64,000 nt of DNA from Myxococcales bacterium (lineage in GTDB: Bacteria; Myxococcota_A; Polyangia; Haliangiales; Haliangiaceae): positions 27,984 through 91,983 of the forward strand of contig CANKMW010000028.1 of the NCBI GenBank assembly GCA_947483555.1, given 5' to 3'. The first letter of the stretch is position 1, and each line of letters opens with the position of its first letter. Shown in pieces: positions 1 to 8,838 of the stretch. The position numbers and the translations under genes are program-made. The notes below the pieces were generated by a model that was not told where the DNA came from, did not search any database, and worked only from the letters and a program-made list of their open reading frames with translations.

Positions 1-193
1 TCGGGACCAGCCGGTGGGTCTCGGTGACCCGTGCGATGGGGCCGTCGAGCTCGACCGCCACGTCGCAACCCGCCTCGGTGACCGGCGTCGGGGCGCCGCG
101 CAGGTCAGCAACCGCGGTCGTGGGCGCGACCGCCAGCGCGGTGAGGATGGACGGCGCGAGCGCGCGACCGATGATCCGAGAGTATGGGCGCAT
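1..193 (-). CDS. Secreted protein, N-terminal part, possible VIT domain (runs off window)
   Basis: Seen: an open frame on the minus strand from ATG at 193 to the window edge (64 codons). It begins MRPYSR, followed by a hydrophobic stretch ending near ALAVAPTTAVA, which looks like a Sec signal peptide. The mature part has the pattern CDVAVELDGPIARVTETHRL. Inference: that pattern resembles the first strands of VIT (vault/inter-alpha-trypsin) domains found in exported vWA-type proteins, but too little is present to be sure. The gene is divergent from the patatin gene, with 89 bases between the two starts. Confidence 0.5.
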   Translation of the reverse strand, partial: MRPYSRIIGRALAPSILTALAVAPTTAVADLRGAPTPVTEAGCDVAVELDGPIARVTETHRLVP

Positions 194-282
194 CGGAGTC
201 GTTGACACCTGGTGGTGGCCCGGGTTTCAGGACCCGCCCCGCGCCGTGGACAACACCCGGTCGAACGCGAAACAATCGAGCC

Positions 283-1539
283 GTGCCGGCGCGCCCCAGG
301 GTCGGCTTCGTTCTCTCCGGCGGCGGCTCGCGCGGTGCGTACGAGGCCGGGATCATCCAGTACCTGCGCGAGGATCTACCGCGCCGCCTCGGCTTCCAGC
401 CGCCGATCGACATCGTAACCGGCACCAGCGTCGGTGCCATCAACGCGGCGTTCGTGGCCGCGACCATGGACGACCTGCCGAGTCAGGCGCAGCGCCTGGT
501 GTCGGCGTGGCGGGCGCTGCGCATCGAGTCGCTGATCGGGCTGGGCGCCCGCGACGCTTGGCGGGGCGTCAGGAGCCTGCTCGGCCGCGACCCGCCACCG
601 CCCCAACCCGGCACCTTTCGCTACGGTGGCATCCTCGACACCAGCGGACTGGAGCGCTTCGTCATCAAGACCATCCCGTGGCACGGCATCGAGCGCTCGC
701 TGCGCAAGCGGGCGCTCCACGCGTTGTCGGTGTCGGCCACCCACGTCGGCAGCGGTCACACGGTGGTGTTCATCTCGGCCGCTGATCCGGTGCCGCCGAC
801 CTGGAGCCGCGATCCCTTCGTCCGTCACCGCGCGGCGCGCATCGGCCCGCGCCACGTGCTGGCCTCGGCGGCGATCCCGCTCTTGTTCCCGTCGGTGAAG
901 ATCGGCGACGAGTTCTTCACCGACGGCGGCTTGCGCCAGAACACCCCCATGTCGCCCGCGATCCGGCTCGGCGCCGACCGCCTGCTGCTGGTGTCGCTGC
1001 GCCACCTGGCCACACCTTCCGAGGATGCGATCGCGGCCGCCGATCGCAACGAGGCCTATCCCAAGCCGCTGTTCCTGGTCGGCAAGGCGCTCAACGCCCT
1101 CATGCTCGACCACACCGAATACGACCTCGATCGCATGCAGCGGCTCAACGCGATCATGGCCGCCGGCGAGGCGGCCTTCGGACCGCAGTTCGTCGAGGTG
1201 ATGAATCGCGAGCTGCTGAAGCTGCGCGGGGCGCCGATCCGCCGCATCGAGGCGGTCCATATCCGCCCGTCGCTGGACATCGGCGCCATGGCGTCGGACT
1301 TCGTCGCCGCCGGCAAGATCATCGTGACCAGTCGCCTGACCCGGAAGCTGATCGCGCGCCTGGCCGAGGGTGAGTCGCGGCGTGAGAACGACCTCCTGTC
1401 CTACCTGCTGTTCGACGGCAACTGGGCGGCGGAGCTGATCGCGCTCGGCCGCCGCGACGCCGCCGCCAAGGAGGGGGAGCTGGTCCGGTTCTTCACGCCG
1501 TGCGCCGAGGACGGCAAGGTGCTCGCCGCTGGCAGGTGA
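283..1539 (+). CDS. Patatin-like phospholipase
   Basis: Predicted lipid acyl hydrolase of the patatin (RssA-like) family, 418 aa. Seen: the oxyanion loop GGGSRG at residues 13-18, the nucleophile elbow GTSVG at 47-51 (Ser49), and the second half of the Ser-Asp dyad in TDGG (Asp214). Start: GTG at 283 puts the first beta strand (RVGFVLSGGG) right after the initiator; an upstream in-frame ATG at 184 would add a low-complexity leader. No signal peptide is visible, so it is probably cytoplasmic or delivered. The MsbA-type exporter follows 21 bases downstream on the same strand, probably in one transcript. The substrate cannot be told from sequence. Confidence 0.88.
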   Translation: MPARPRVGFVLSGGGSRGAYEAGIIQYLREDLPRRLGFQPPIDIVTGTSVGAINAAFVAATMDDLPSQAQRLVSAWRALRIESLIGLGARDAWRGVRSLLGRDPPPPQPGTFRYGGILDTSGLERFVIKTIPWHGIERSLRKRALHALSVSATHVGSGHTVVFISAADPVPPTWSRDPFVRHRAARIGPRHVLASAAIPLLFPSVKIGDEFFTDGGLRQNTPMSPAIRLGADRLLLVSLRHLATPSEDAIAAADRNEAYPKPLFLVGKALNALMLDHTEYDLDRMQRLNAIMAAGEAAFGPQFVEVMNRELLKLRGAPIRRIEAVHIRPSLDIGAMASDFVAAGKIIVTSRLTRKLIARLAEGESRRENDLLSYLLFDGNWAAELIALGRRDAAAKEGELVRFFTPCAEDGKVLAAGR

Positions 1540-1560
1540 TCGGGCTACGGTAGCCGCCGA

Positions 1561-3471
1561 GTGAGCGACCCGCCCGACGCGTCCGACGATCCCGCCGCGG
1601 CTGCGGCGGCCGAGGCGGTTGGCGTTCCTGCTCGACCGCTCGGTCTCACCGTGGACGACTCGTCCGGTCCCGACCAGCGCAAGCGGCTCGGGGTGCTGTG
1701 GCGCCTGAGCGCGTTGCTGAAGCCACACCGCGCTCGCTTCGCGCTGGCGTTCAGCACCCTGTTCGCGGCCTCGTTGCTGTCGCTGGTCTATCCGTGGGCG
1801 GCGCGCGAGGCGGTCGACGCCGGCATCTCGGGGGGCTCGAGCGATCGCCTCGACCGGGTGGTCGGCTTCATCATGATCGTGTTCGTCATCAACGCCGGGC
1901 TGGTGTGGGTCCGCCACTACTCGATGAGCTGGCTGGGCGAGCGCGTGGTGGCCGACCTGCGCGCGATGGTGTTCGACCGCATCCTGGCCCTGCCGCTGAG
2001 CTGGTTCCACGAGCGCCGGACCGGTGAGCTGGTCGGCCGGCTGGCCTCCGACGTCACCGTCGTCGAGGGCGTGGTCGGCAGCGAGCTGTCGATGGCGCTG
2101 CGCAACGCCATCCAGCTGGTCGGCGGGCTGGTGCTGCTGTTCGTCACCGACGCCCGGCTCACCGGTCTGATGCTGACCGTGGTTCCGCCGCTGGTGCTGG
2201 CGACGATGTACTTCGGTCGCGCCATCCGCCGCATGAGCAAGGGCATGCAGGACGAGCTGGCCAAGGTCTCCGGCCACGTCCAGGAGTCGCTGGGTGCGAT
2301 CCAGACCGTGCAAGCGTTCGTCCGCGAGCGCAAGGAAGCCGAGCGCTACCGCGCCGGCGTCGAGGCGGCGTTCCAGCGCGCGCTGTCGCTGGCCCGCTGG
2401 CGGTCGTCGTTCTTCTCGGCGGCCACCGTGGCCGGTTACCTCGCGATCGCCGCCGTGGCGTGGCTCGGTGGTCGGGCGCTGATCCACGGCGACATCAGCG
2501 CCGGCGAGCTGACGTCGTTCTTCATCTACACGTTCATCGTCGCCGGGTCGCTGGCCGAGCTGGCCAGCCTGTGGGGGTCGCTGCAGCGTGCCGCCGGCGC
2601 CACCGAGCGCCTGTTTGCGATCATCGATACCGTGCCCGACATCCGCGATCCCGCGCACCCGCGGCCGCTGCCGCCTGGTGGCGGCGCCATCCGCTTCGAG
2701 CACGTCGACTTTGCCTACCCGTCGCGCGCCGAACACCCGGTGCTGCGCGGCTTCGACCTCGAGGTCGCACCCGGTGAGGTGGTGGCGCTGGTCGGGCCGT
2801 CGGGTGCCGGCAAGACCACGGTGTTGCAGCTCCTGCTCCGCTTCTTCGACGTCGATCGCGGCACGGTGACGATCGAGGGGGTCGACGTGCGGCAGTTGCG
2901 GCTCGCCGAGTTGCGCCGGATCTCGGCGATGGTGGCGCAGGAGCCGGTGCTGTTCGCCGGCACGCTGAGCGAGAACATCGCCTACGGCCGTGACGACGCC
3001 GCCGCCGAGGACGTCGAGCGCGTCGCGCGCCTGGCCAACGCCCACGACTTCATCGTCGCCTTCCCCGACGGCTACGCCACCGTGATCGGCGAGCGGGGCG
3101 TGAAGCTGTCCGGCGGCCAGAAGCAGCGGATCGCGATCGCCCGCGCGCTGCTGGTCGATCCACGGATCCTCATCCTCGACGAGGCGACCAGCAACCTCGA
3201 CGCCGGCAGCGAGGCCCTGGTGCAGGAGGCGCTGGCCCGGCTGATGCGCGGCCGCACCACGCTGGTGGTCGCGCATCGGCTGTCGACGGTGCGCGACGCC
3301 GACCGCATCATCGTCATCGACGGCGGCCGGGTCGCCGAGCGCGGTCGCCACGCCGAGTTGATGGCCCGGGGCGGCATCTACAAGCGGCTGGTCGAGCATC
3401 AGGTCATCAGCGGCGATCCGGAGCCGCCGCGCGCCGACGACGAAGCGGTGGCGGGCGCCGAGGTGAACTGA
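1561..3471 (+). CDS. ABC exporter, fused permease and ATPase (MsbA/half-transporter type)
   Basis: Inner-membrane ABC half-transporter of 636 aa, starting at GTG 1561. Residues about 60-330 form the six-helix exporter domain, including the family motif FHERRTGELVGRLASDV. The nucleotide-binding domain follows with Walker A GPSGAGKTT (412-420), the signature LSGGQ (516-520), Walker B ILILDEAT and the switch His in VVAHRLSTV. It should work as a homodimer. The family covers lipid A, multidrug and peptide exporters. The patatin gene directly upstream suggests a lipid-related role, but that is inference. The N-terminal ~35 residues are Ala/Asp-rich and look unstructured. Confidence 0.92.
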   Translation: MSDPPDASDDPAAAAAAEAVGVPARPLGLTVDDSSGPDQRKRLGVLWRLSALLKPHRARFALAFSTLFAASLLSLVYPWAAREAVDAGISGGSSDRLDRVVGFIMIVFVINAGLVWVRHYSMSWLGERVVADLRAMVFDRILALPLSWFHERRTGELVGRLASDVTVVEGVVGSELSMALRNAIQLVGGLVLLFVTDARLTGLMLTVVPPLVLATMYFGRAIRRMSKGMQDELAKVSGHVQESLGAIQTVQAFVRERKEAERYRAGVEAAFQRALSLARWRSSFFSAATVAGYLAIAAVAWLGGRALIHGDISAGELTSFFIYTFIVAGSLAELASLWGSLQRAAGATERLFAIIDTVPDIRDPAHPRPLPPGGGAIRFEHVDFAYPSRAEHPVLRGFDLEVAPGEVVALVGPSGAGKTTVLQLLLRFFDVDRGTVTIEGVDVRQLRLAELRRISAMVAQEPVLFAGTLSENIAYGRDDAAAEDVERVARLANAHDFIVAFPDGYATVIGERGVKLSGGQKQRIAIARALLVDPRILILDEATSNLDAGSEALVQEALARLMRGRTTLVVAHRLSTVRDADRIIVIDGGRVAERGRHAELMARGGIYKRLVEHQVISGDPEPPRADDEAVAGAEVN

Positions 3472-3503
3472 GCGCGAGCCGGCGCCACCGGGCGCCGTCA
3501 TCA

Positions 3504-4484
3504 TCATGAACCCGGTGGTCGGCGGCGGCGGCGCGGCGTCGCCCGCCGGCGCGTCCTGAGCACGAGCGCGAGCCCGATCCCGAACAGGATCGCGCCGGCG
3601 ATCGCGCCCGACGCCTGACCGCCGGCGCCGCAGCCGCAGCCGCCCGGCACCCCGGCGATGTCATCGGCCGCGGCGGCGTCGGCGTCGGGGCCGGCATCGG
3701 CGCCCGGCACCGGGCACGCGCCCTCGTCGATCTCGCCGTCGCAGTCGTTGTCCAGACCATCACAGGTCTCCTCGGCCGCGACCGCGGCGATGTCCATCAG
3801 CGCCGCCAGCAGCGCCCCGGCGTCGTCGGCCTGGTAGTAGCAGTGGGGGGCGCCGGGCGAGGCGCCGGCAGGGTCGCATCCCGCGCGCGCGGTGCCGGCG
3901 ACCACCGCCATCTGGTCGAGGGTCGCCACGTCGACGCCGCCACCGAAGCCGACCACGAAGGTGACGGCGCCGGCGTCACGCAAGGCCTCGGCGCCGGTCA
4001 CCGGCAGGTGGCGCGCGTCGGGATCGAACGGCGAGCACCACTGGAAGCCGTCGGTGATGACGGCGACGTGGACGACCGCGTCGCCGCCGGTCACCGCCGG
4101 GTCGTCGGCCAGCGCCAGCAGGGTCTCGCCCAGCGGGGTCCATGCACCGGCCGCCGGTGGCGGCGCCGCGAGCGCCGCCGCCAGCGCGTCGCGGCGGTCG
4201 AGCGCAGGTGGCACGTCGAGCCGGCCTGGCCCGCACTCGTCGGGGTACGGGAACGTCGCCAGGCCGAGCTCGATCGCGCCGCCATACGCCGCCGCGACCT
4301 GATCGATCGCGGCCCGCGCGGCCGACCACTTGCTGACGGCGCCGGTGGCGCCGTTCATCGAGCTGGATCGGTCCAGCACCACCACCAGCCGCGATGGTGC
4401 ACACGCGGCTGGCCGAGCCGCGGCGGCGCGGGCGCCAACCGAGAGCCCCATCAAGAACACGATCGTCTGCCACAGAGTTCGCAT
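3504..4484 (-). CDS. Surface vWA-domain protein with MopE-type motif and MYXO-CTERM-like tail
   Basis: A 326-aa exported protein. Residues 1-20 form a signal peptide (MRTLWQTIVFLMGLSVGARA). A von Willebrand A domain follows, with MIDAS motif DRSSS at 38-42. Near residue 245 lies CDGLDNDCDGEIDEG, the putative metal-binding repeat of MopE-like proteins. The C terminus has a GCGCGAGG motif, a hydrophobic helix and an Arg-rich end, matching MYXO-CTERM-type sorting signals that anchor surface proteins. The start at 4484 was chosen for the signal peptide; the frame is open further upstream. A -24/-12-like promoter sits immediately upstream, leaving almost no leader. It is convergent with the ABC exporter gene. 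Likely an adhesin-like or calcium-binding surface protein. Confidence 0.85.
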   Translation of the reverse strand: MRTLWQTIVFLMGLSVGARAAAARPAACAPSRLVVVLDRSSSMNGATGAVSKWSAARAAIDQVAAAYGGAIELGLATFPYPDECGPGRLDVPPALDRRDALAAALAAPPPAAGAWTPLGETLLALADDPAVTGGDAVVHVAVITDGFQWCSPFDPDARHLPVTGAEALRDAGAVTFVVGFGGGVDVATLDQMAVVAGTARAGCDPAGASPGAPHCYYQADDAGALLAALMDIAAVAAEETCDGLDNDCDGEIDEGACPVPGADAGPDADAAAADDIAGVPGGCGCGAGGQASGAIAGAILFGIGLALVLRTRRRATPRRRRRPPGS

Positions 4485-4497
4485 GACGGGGTCAGGA

Positions 4498-4604
4498 GCA
4501 ACTGGAGTGCCAACGTGCCGCGCCCACCTTCTCGCCTGCTTGCGAGGTCGATGTCCGGAACCCGGACGAATCCGTCCGCGATCCGGACGCCGTCCGGCCG
4601 GACA
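4498..4604 (-). promoter_or_regulatory. Sigma54-like promoter plus tandem inverted repeats (module A)
   Basis: Minus-strand control region of the vWA gene. TGGCAC at 4512-4507 and TTGCT starting at 4501 give the GG-N10-GC spacing of -24/-12 promoters. Upstream lie GTCCGG-n3-CCGGAC (4553-4567), GTCCG-n5-CGGAC (4574-4588) and the palindrome GTCCGGCCGGAC (4592-4603). The predicted transcript start is within a few bases of the ATG, so the mRNA would be nearly leaderless, which lowers confidence. Closely similar modules precede recA and the gene at 62215-62481. The repeats also lie upstream of the L,D-transpeptidase on the other strand. Confidence 0.5.
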
Positions 4605-4646
4605 AGCCGGTTTGCGAGCGGGTGCGTGGCATGGGATGATTTCTGG

Positions 4647-5705
4647 ATGGCGAGGCCGTGGGGGGTGTTCGTGATGACGGTGGCCATCTGGGCCGCCGCG
4701 CCGGCCGCCGCCGAGGACACGATCGAGGCCGTCGCGCCCGCCGTCGCACCGCCGGTGGCGGTCGCCTACGCCGACATCCGCGGCACCGGCGCCGATGCCT
4801 ACGCCTCGATCGCCGACCTGCGCGCCGGGGTGGTCGACCGTCACGTCCCGGGCACCACCTTCGTCGCCACCCGCGGCAAGACCGTCCGGGTCGCCCGCGT
4901 CACCTACCACAAGACCGATCAGGGCTGGATCGCCGCCGCCGCGCTGCTGTGGAAGACGCCGTCGGAGTTCGTCGGCCTCGAGCTGCCGGCCCCGGCGACC
5001 TCGCCGTTCGCGTGGGTGTTACCGAAGAAGCGAGGCGAGACCGTCCCGGTCCTCGCCGCGCCGGCCCGTGACGCCGCCGAGGTGCGCGCGCTCGCGCGCC
5101 GCGAGCTGGTCACCGTGCTCGAGGACCGCGGCGACCACAGCCGCATCGGCCCCGACGAATGGGTGGAGTCAGCGCGGCTCCGCGTCGTGCGCCCGGCGCC
5201 GCGACCCGACGTGCTGGCCGCCGACGCGCGCTGGATCGACATCGATCTCGATCAGCAGGTGCTGGTCGCCTACCAAGGTGACACGCCGGTGTTCGCCACC
5301 CTGGTCTCGACCGGTCGCAAGAAGTGGCGGACGCCGCCCGGCGTCTACCGCATCCATCACAAGCTCGACCGCACCCGCATGCGCAGCCCCGATGGCCTTG
5401 GCCAGGCCTGGAACGTCGCCGACGTGCCGTGGGCGATGACGTTCCGCAAGCACTTCGCGCTCCACGGCGCCTACTGGCACGATGGTTTCGGTGTGGCGCG
5501 CAGCCACGGCTGCGTGAACCTGTCGGTCGGCGACGCGCGCCGGATCTACGACTGGACCAGCCCCGCCGTGGCGGCCGGCGAGCGCGCCGCCGACGCGCCG
5601 CTCGACGGCGGCACCGTGATCCGGATCCGCGACCGCCGTTCGCCGCAGCCGCCGTGGCGCGACTTCGAGGGCAAGCGCATCGACCCGGCGGTCGCTGCGC
5701 CGTAG
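4647..5705 (+). CDS. L,D-transpeptidase (YkuD domain), exported
   Basis: Peptidoglycan cross-linking or remodelling enzyme of the YkuD family, 352 aa, acting in the periplasm. A signal peptide (MARPWGVFVM... to AAAA) starts at ATG 4647. The middle part (about 40-190) is probably a cell-wall-binding region. The catalytic domain (about 195-345) ends with ALHGAYWHDGF and SHGCVNL, in which Cys289 is the nucleophile. The frame is open far upstream, but only this start gives a signal peptide. It is divergent from the vWA gene across the inverted-repeat module. The alpha/beta hydrolase follows 9 bases downstream. Confidence 0.92.
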   Translation: MARPWGVFVMTVAIWAAAPAAAEDTIEAVAPAVAPPVAVAYADIRGTGADAYASIADLRAGVVDRHVPGTTFVATRGKTVRVARVTYHKTDQGWIAAAALLWKTPSEFVGLELPAPATSPFAWVLPKKRGETVPVLAAPARDAAEVRALARRELVTVLEDRGDHSRIGPDEWVESARLRVVRPAPRPDVLAADARWIDIDLDQQVLVAYQGDTPVFATLVSTGRKKWRTPPGVYRIHHKLDRTRMRSPDGLGQAWNVADVPWAMTFRKHFALHGAYWHDGFGVARSHGCVNLSVGDARRIYDWTSPAVAAGERAADAPLDGGTVIRIRDRRSPQPPWRDFEGKRIDPAVAAP

Positions 5706-5714
5706 AGTTCGCCG

Positions 5715-6590
5715 GTGGTCGAGACCATCCACGTCGAGGCCGCGACCGGCTCGTTCCAGGCCCTGGCCGCGGGCCCGCCGGACCGGGCGCTGGTGCTGGT
5801 CCTGCACGGCTTTCCCGACGCGCCGCCGACGTTCGCGACCCTGATCGAAGCGCTGGCGGCGCGCGGCCATCGCGTGGTCGCACCCTGGGCCCGTGGCTAC
5901 GCGCCGTCGCCGCTCGCCGGCCCCTACGACCTCGACACGCTGGCCGCCGACGTCGTGGCGCTGAGCGATGCGCTGGCGCCGGGCGCTCCGGTTCACCTGC
6001 TCGGCCACGACTGGGGTGCGGCGGTGACCTACGCCGCCTGCGCGATGGCCCCGCAGCGGTTCGGAGCGTCGGTGGCGATGGCCGTGCCGCACCCGCTGGC
6101 GTTTCTGCGCGCCGCGGCGACGACCACGCAGGCGCTACGCAGCTGGTACATGGCGTTCTTCCAGGTGCCGGGCGCCGAGCGGATCGCCGCGGCGCGCGAC
6201 TTCGCCTTGATCGATCGGCTGTGGCGCACCTGGTCGCCCGGCTTCGCGCTGCCACGCGGCTTGCGCGACGAGCTTCATGCATGCCTGCGGGCCAGCTGGC
6301 CGGCCCCGCTGCTCTACTACCGCGCCATGTTCCGTCCGTTCGGCGCCGCCATGCGCCGGTTGCGGCCCGCCAGCGGTCGCGCGGGCCACCTGACGGTGCC
6401 GCTGCTCTACCTGCACGGCGCCGACGACGGCTGCATCGGGGTGGCGGCGGCGCGCGGCGCCGAGCGCTACTTCGCCGGGCCCTATCGGGCCGAGATCATC
6501 GCCGGCGCCGGCCACTTCCTCGCCGCCGAGTGCCCCGACGACGTCGCGGCCCGCACGGCGGCGTGGATCCGGGCCCACGCCGCCGCCTGA
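5715..6590 (+). CDS. Alpha/beta hydrolase, Asp-nucleophile type (epoxide hydrolase/dehalogenase-like)
   Basis: Cytoplasmic alpha/beta-hydrolase fold enzyme, 291 aa, starting at GTG 5715. The oxyanion motif HGFPD occurs near residue 35. The nucleophile elbow is GHDWGA with Asp99 rather than Ser, as in epoxide hydrolases and haloalkane dehalogenases. The catalytic His is likely in AGHFLAAE near the C terminus, and HGADDGC probably supplies the third acidic residue. Only 9 bases separate it from the L,D-transpeptidase gene, so they may be co-transcribed. The substrate is unknown. Confidence 0.88.
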   Translation: MVETIHVEAATGSFQALAAGPPDRALVLVLHGFPDAPPTFATLIEALAARGHRVVAPWARGYAPSPLAGPYDLDTLAADVVALSDALAPGAPVHLLGHDWGAAVTYAACAMAPQRFGASVAMAVPHPLAFLRAAATTTQALRSWYMAFFQVPGAERIAAARDFALIDRLWRTWSPGFALPRGLRDELHACLRASWPAPLLYYRAMFRPFGAAMRRLRPASGRAGHLTVPLLYLHGADDGCIGVAAARGAERYFAGPYRAEIIAGAGHFLAAECPDDVAARTAAWIRAHAAA

Positions 6591-6618
6591 GCACCGGGCG
6601 CCGGCGGATCGCTCTATC

Positions 6619-7176
6619 ATGGCGCTCATGCGCTCCCTGATCATCGCGGCGCCGGTCGTGGTGATCCGGGCCGCGCGCGCGGACGAGCTCGACGCTGCGC
6701 GCACGGTCATGCTGGATGCCTTCGCGCCGGTCGTGCCCGCCGACCGCGACGCCACGCCGGCGGTCCGGGATGCCTTCGCCCGCCACCGGGCCGACCTCGC
6801 CGACGTCCGGTCGCGGCTCGGCCGCGCCGACCTGCTGGTCGCCGACGAAGGTGGACAGGTCGCCGGCGCGGTGACGTTGTTCCGGCCCGCCGCCGCCGAG
6901 GCGCCGTGGCCGGGCGGCTGGGCGTCGATCCGGTTCCTCGCCGTCGATCCGGCGCGGCGCGGCCGCGGCATCGGGCGCGCGCTCACCGCGGCGTGCATCG
7001 AGGGCGCGCGGCAGCATGGCGCGCCGGTCCTCGCGCTCCACACCACGCGCGATCAGCCAGTCGCGCGCGCGATGTACCTGCGCATGGGATGGGTCCGCGC
7101 GCCGAGCTACGACCTGTGGCCGCTGCCGCAGCTGCACGTCGAGGCCTTCGTGCTCGATCTGATGAGCTCGACCTGA
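6619..7176 (+). CDS. GNAT-family N-acetyltransferase
   Basis: Acetyl-CoA-dependent acetyltransferase, 185 aa. The acetyl-CoA binding motif A is visible as FLAVDPARRGRGIGRAL, followed by a C-terminal strand-turn with ARAMYLRMGW. Residues 1-15 are extra compared with typical GNATs, so the alternative ATG at 6628 is possible. It follows the hydrolase by 28 bases on the same strand. The acceptor substrate cannot be predicted. Confidence 0.85.
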   Translation: MALMRSLIIAAPVVVIRAARADELDAARTVMLDAFAPVVPADRDATPAVRDAFARHRADLADVRSRLGRADLLVADEGGQVAGAVTLFRPAAAEAPWPGGWASIRFLAVDPARRGRGIGRALTAACIEGARQHGAPVLALHTTRDQPVARAMYLRMGWVRAPSYDLWPLPQLHVEAFVLDLMSST

Positions 7177-7184
7177 CGGGCGCG

Positions 7185-7331
7185 CGTGTGGGGACGATGA
7201 GCCCGACCACTGCAGTTGCCAGATCGCGTCCGACATCGGGACACACGTCCCCACGTGGGTGGATTCGACGACGCAAGTGCTGGAGATCGCGGCCGGTCTC
7301 GGCGTGGCACGACCACTGCAGAAGGCGAGGT
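7185..7331 (+). promoter_or_regulatory. Sigma54-like promoter and inverted repeat upstream of lipoprotein gene
   Basis: TGGCACG at 7305-7311 followed by CTGCA at 7316-7320 gives GG-N10-GC, a -24/-12 pattern ending about 11 bases before a predicted start near 7331, with the ATG at 7355. Upstream, GTGTGGGGACG (7186-7196) and CGTCCCCACGTG (7246-7257) form an inverted repeat that could be an activator site. The box GACCACTGCAG also occurs twice (near 7205 and 7311). This 178-base gap holds no gene. Confidence 0.4.
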
Positions 7332-7354
7332 CACCCTCAACCAAGGTGCCCGCC

Positions 7355-8683
7355 ATGAAGACCCAGCTCTCCACCGCCATTCTCCTCGGACTCTTCGTCG
7401 GCGCTGGCGCCGGCTGCTCCAACGACGACGCGGGGCCACGTCCGCCGGAAAGCGGCGACGCGTTCCTCACCGTCGTCGGAGAGACCAGCGTGTTCATGGA
7501 GAACGGATGGCAGCAGGCGGTCATCGTTCGCTACCACGACGGCGAGGACAACCCGCTCGCCGGCGAGGTCGACTTCGCGATCGGCGGCAGCGGCGGCGGC
7601 GCCACGCTGTCGGCGCCGAGCGCCATCACCAACCGCGACGGTGAGGCCACGGTCAACGTCAACGCCGGCGCCACCGGCCAGGCCGCGTTCAGCGTCGAGG
7701 CGGTCGCCGAGTACGCCACCCCCGTGAGCTGGCGCATCGCCGTCCGCGCCAACGAGCCGACCGGCCCGCTCGATCCCAAGGGCACCTTCCGGGTCGCCAG
7801 CCAGTTCGACCTGGTGTCGGGGCTGCCCGGCACCGTCGGTCAGGTCACCAACACGTTCATCGACATGACCGACAGCCCCTACGACCCGGCCACGTTCTTC
7901 CTCGACCAGGCGGTCAACGCGATCAGCGACAGCACCACGCGCGCGCTCATCAACGGCGCCCGCCCGGCGCTCGACGCCATCGTCAACGACGTGATCCGCT
8001 CGGCGTCACCCACGATCGTCACCGACCTGCTCGAGGTCGGCAACAACTTCGGCCAGGTGGCGCGCAAGTTCGGGACCCAGTCGACGCTCACGGTGACCGC
8101 CGCCGCCGAGGGCTTCGCGTCGAGCCACACGCTGACCCACATCGTCTTCACCGTCGACGGTCAGAGCTCGCAGTTCCTGCTCTCCGACCTCGGCATGACC
8201 AACGTGGCCGCGCCCAACGTCGGCTACCAGCAGACCGATGACCGCACCGACATCGCGACCCACCAGTTCCCGCTCAGCTACGGCTCGGTGCTGATGGTTG
8301 CCCTCGAGGAGGTCATCATCCCGCTGGTCGACCCGTCGGCCACCGACCTGAACAGCTTCTTCGCCAACCTCATCAACTGCGACGCCGTGGGCGCCGAGAT
8401 CTCCGACTACCTGCCGTTCGGTTCGCCGTCGCTGTACGCCGGCGCCTGCCGCCTCGGCCTCGGTTACGCCACCAACTACATCGAGGGTCGCATCCGCTCG
8501 CTCGACAGCTCGGCGCTCCTCCTCAACGTCAGCGGCAACGCGCGGCCGATGGACACCAACACCGACCGCAAGATCGACATCCTGCAGAACGGCACCTGGA
8601 CCGGCTCGATGACCTACGCCAACCAGCCGGTCACGCTCGGCGCCTCGACGTTCCGCGGCGACCGCATGACCACCCCCAACTGA
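7355..8683 (+). CDS. Lipoprotein with Ig-like domain
   Basis: A 442-aa predicted lipoprotein. The N terminus MKTQLSTAILLGLFVGAGAGC carries a lipobox at Cys21. Residues about 40-140 read as a bacterial Ig-like (invasin/BIg) domain: ...NPLAGEVDFAIGGSGGGATLSAPSAITNRDGEATVNVNAG... The remaining 280 residues have no family I recognise. The start at ATG 7355 fits the signal peptide; the longer frame from 7259 does not. A -24/-12-like promoter lies just upstream and a strong hairpin downstream, so it seems to be a single-gene unit. Confidence 0.75.
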   Translation: MKTQLSTAILLGLFVGAGAGCSNDDAGPRPPESGDAFLTVVGETSVFMENGWQQAVIVRYHDGEDNPLAGEVDFAIGGSGGGATLSAPSAITNRDGEATVNVNAGATGQAAFSVEAVAEYATPVSWRIAVRANEPTGPLDPKGTFRVASQFDLVSGLPGTVGQVTNTFIDMTDSPYDPATFFLDQAVNAISDSTTRALINGARPALDAIVNDVIRSASPTIVTDLLEVGNNFGQVARKFGTQSTLTVTAAAEGFASSHTLTHIVFTVDGQSSQFLLSDLGMTNVAAPNVGYQQTDDRTDIATHQFPLSYGSVLMVALEEVIIPLVDPSATDLNSFFANLINCDAVGAEISDYLPFGSPSLYAGACRLGLGYATNYIEGRIRSLDSSALLLNVSGNARPMDTNTDRKIDILQNGTWTGSMTYANQPVTLGASTFRGDRMTTPN

Positions 8684-8735
8684 CCCGCTCATCCTCGACC
8701 GTCCTGAGCGAGCGGCTCAGCAACAAGCAAGCAAT

Positions 8736-8766
8736 GATGCCTCGCGCCGGTCCGGCGCGGGGCATC
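8736..8766 (+). terminator. Hairpin terminator after lipoprotein gene
   Basis: GATGCC-T-CGCGCC and GGCGCG-G-GGCATC form a 13-bp stem (one G-T pair) with a 5-base loop. A weakly T-rich stretch (GGGCGTTTCGGGCGTTTC) follows. It sits 53 bases after the stop at 8683, before the mltA-like gene. Confidence 0.6.
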
Positions 8767-8838
8767 GGGCGTTTCGGGCGTTTCGGGCTGGCGGACGGGG
8801 AATGATCGCGGCCAGCCGCGCGTCTGGCACACTGAGCC

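Noticed and set aside
3472..3503. Terminator between the ABC exporter and vWA genes
   Set aside because: GGCGCC/GGGCGCC could pair, but the stem is short and no T-run follows on either strand.
376..3507. 1043-codon open frame antisense to the patatin and ABC genes
   Set aside because: Composition is Arg/His/Gln/Ala-rich without motifs, and both sense-strand genes have complete family motifs. This is a high-GC shadow frame.
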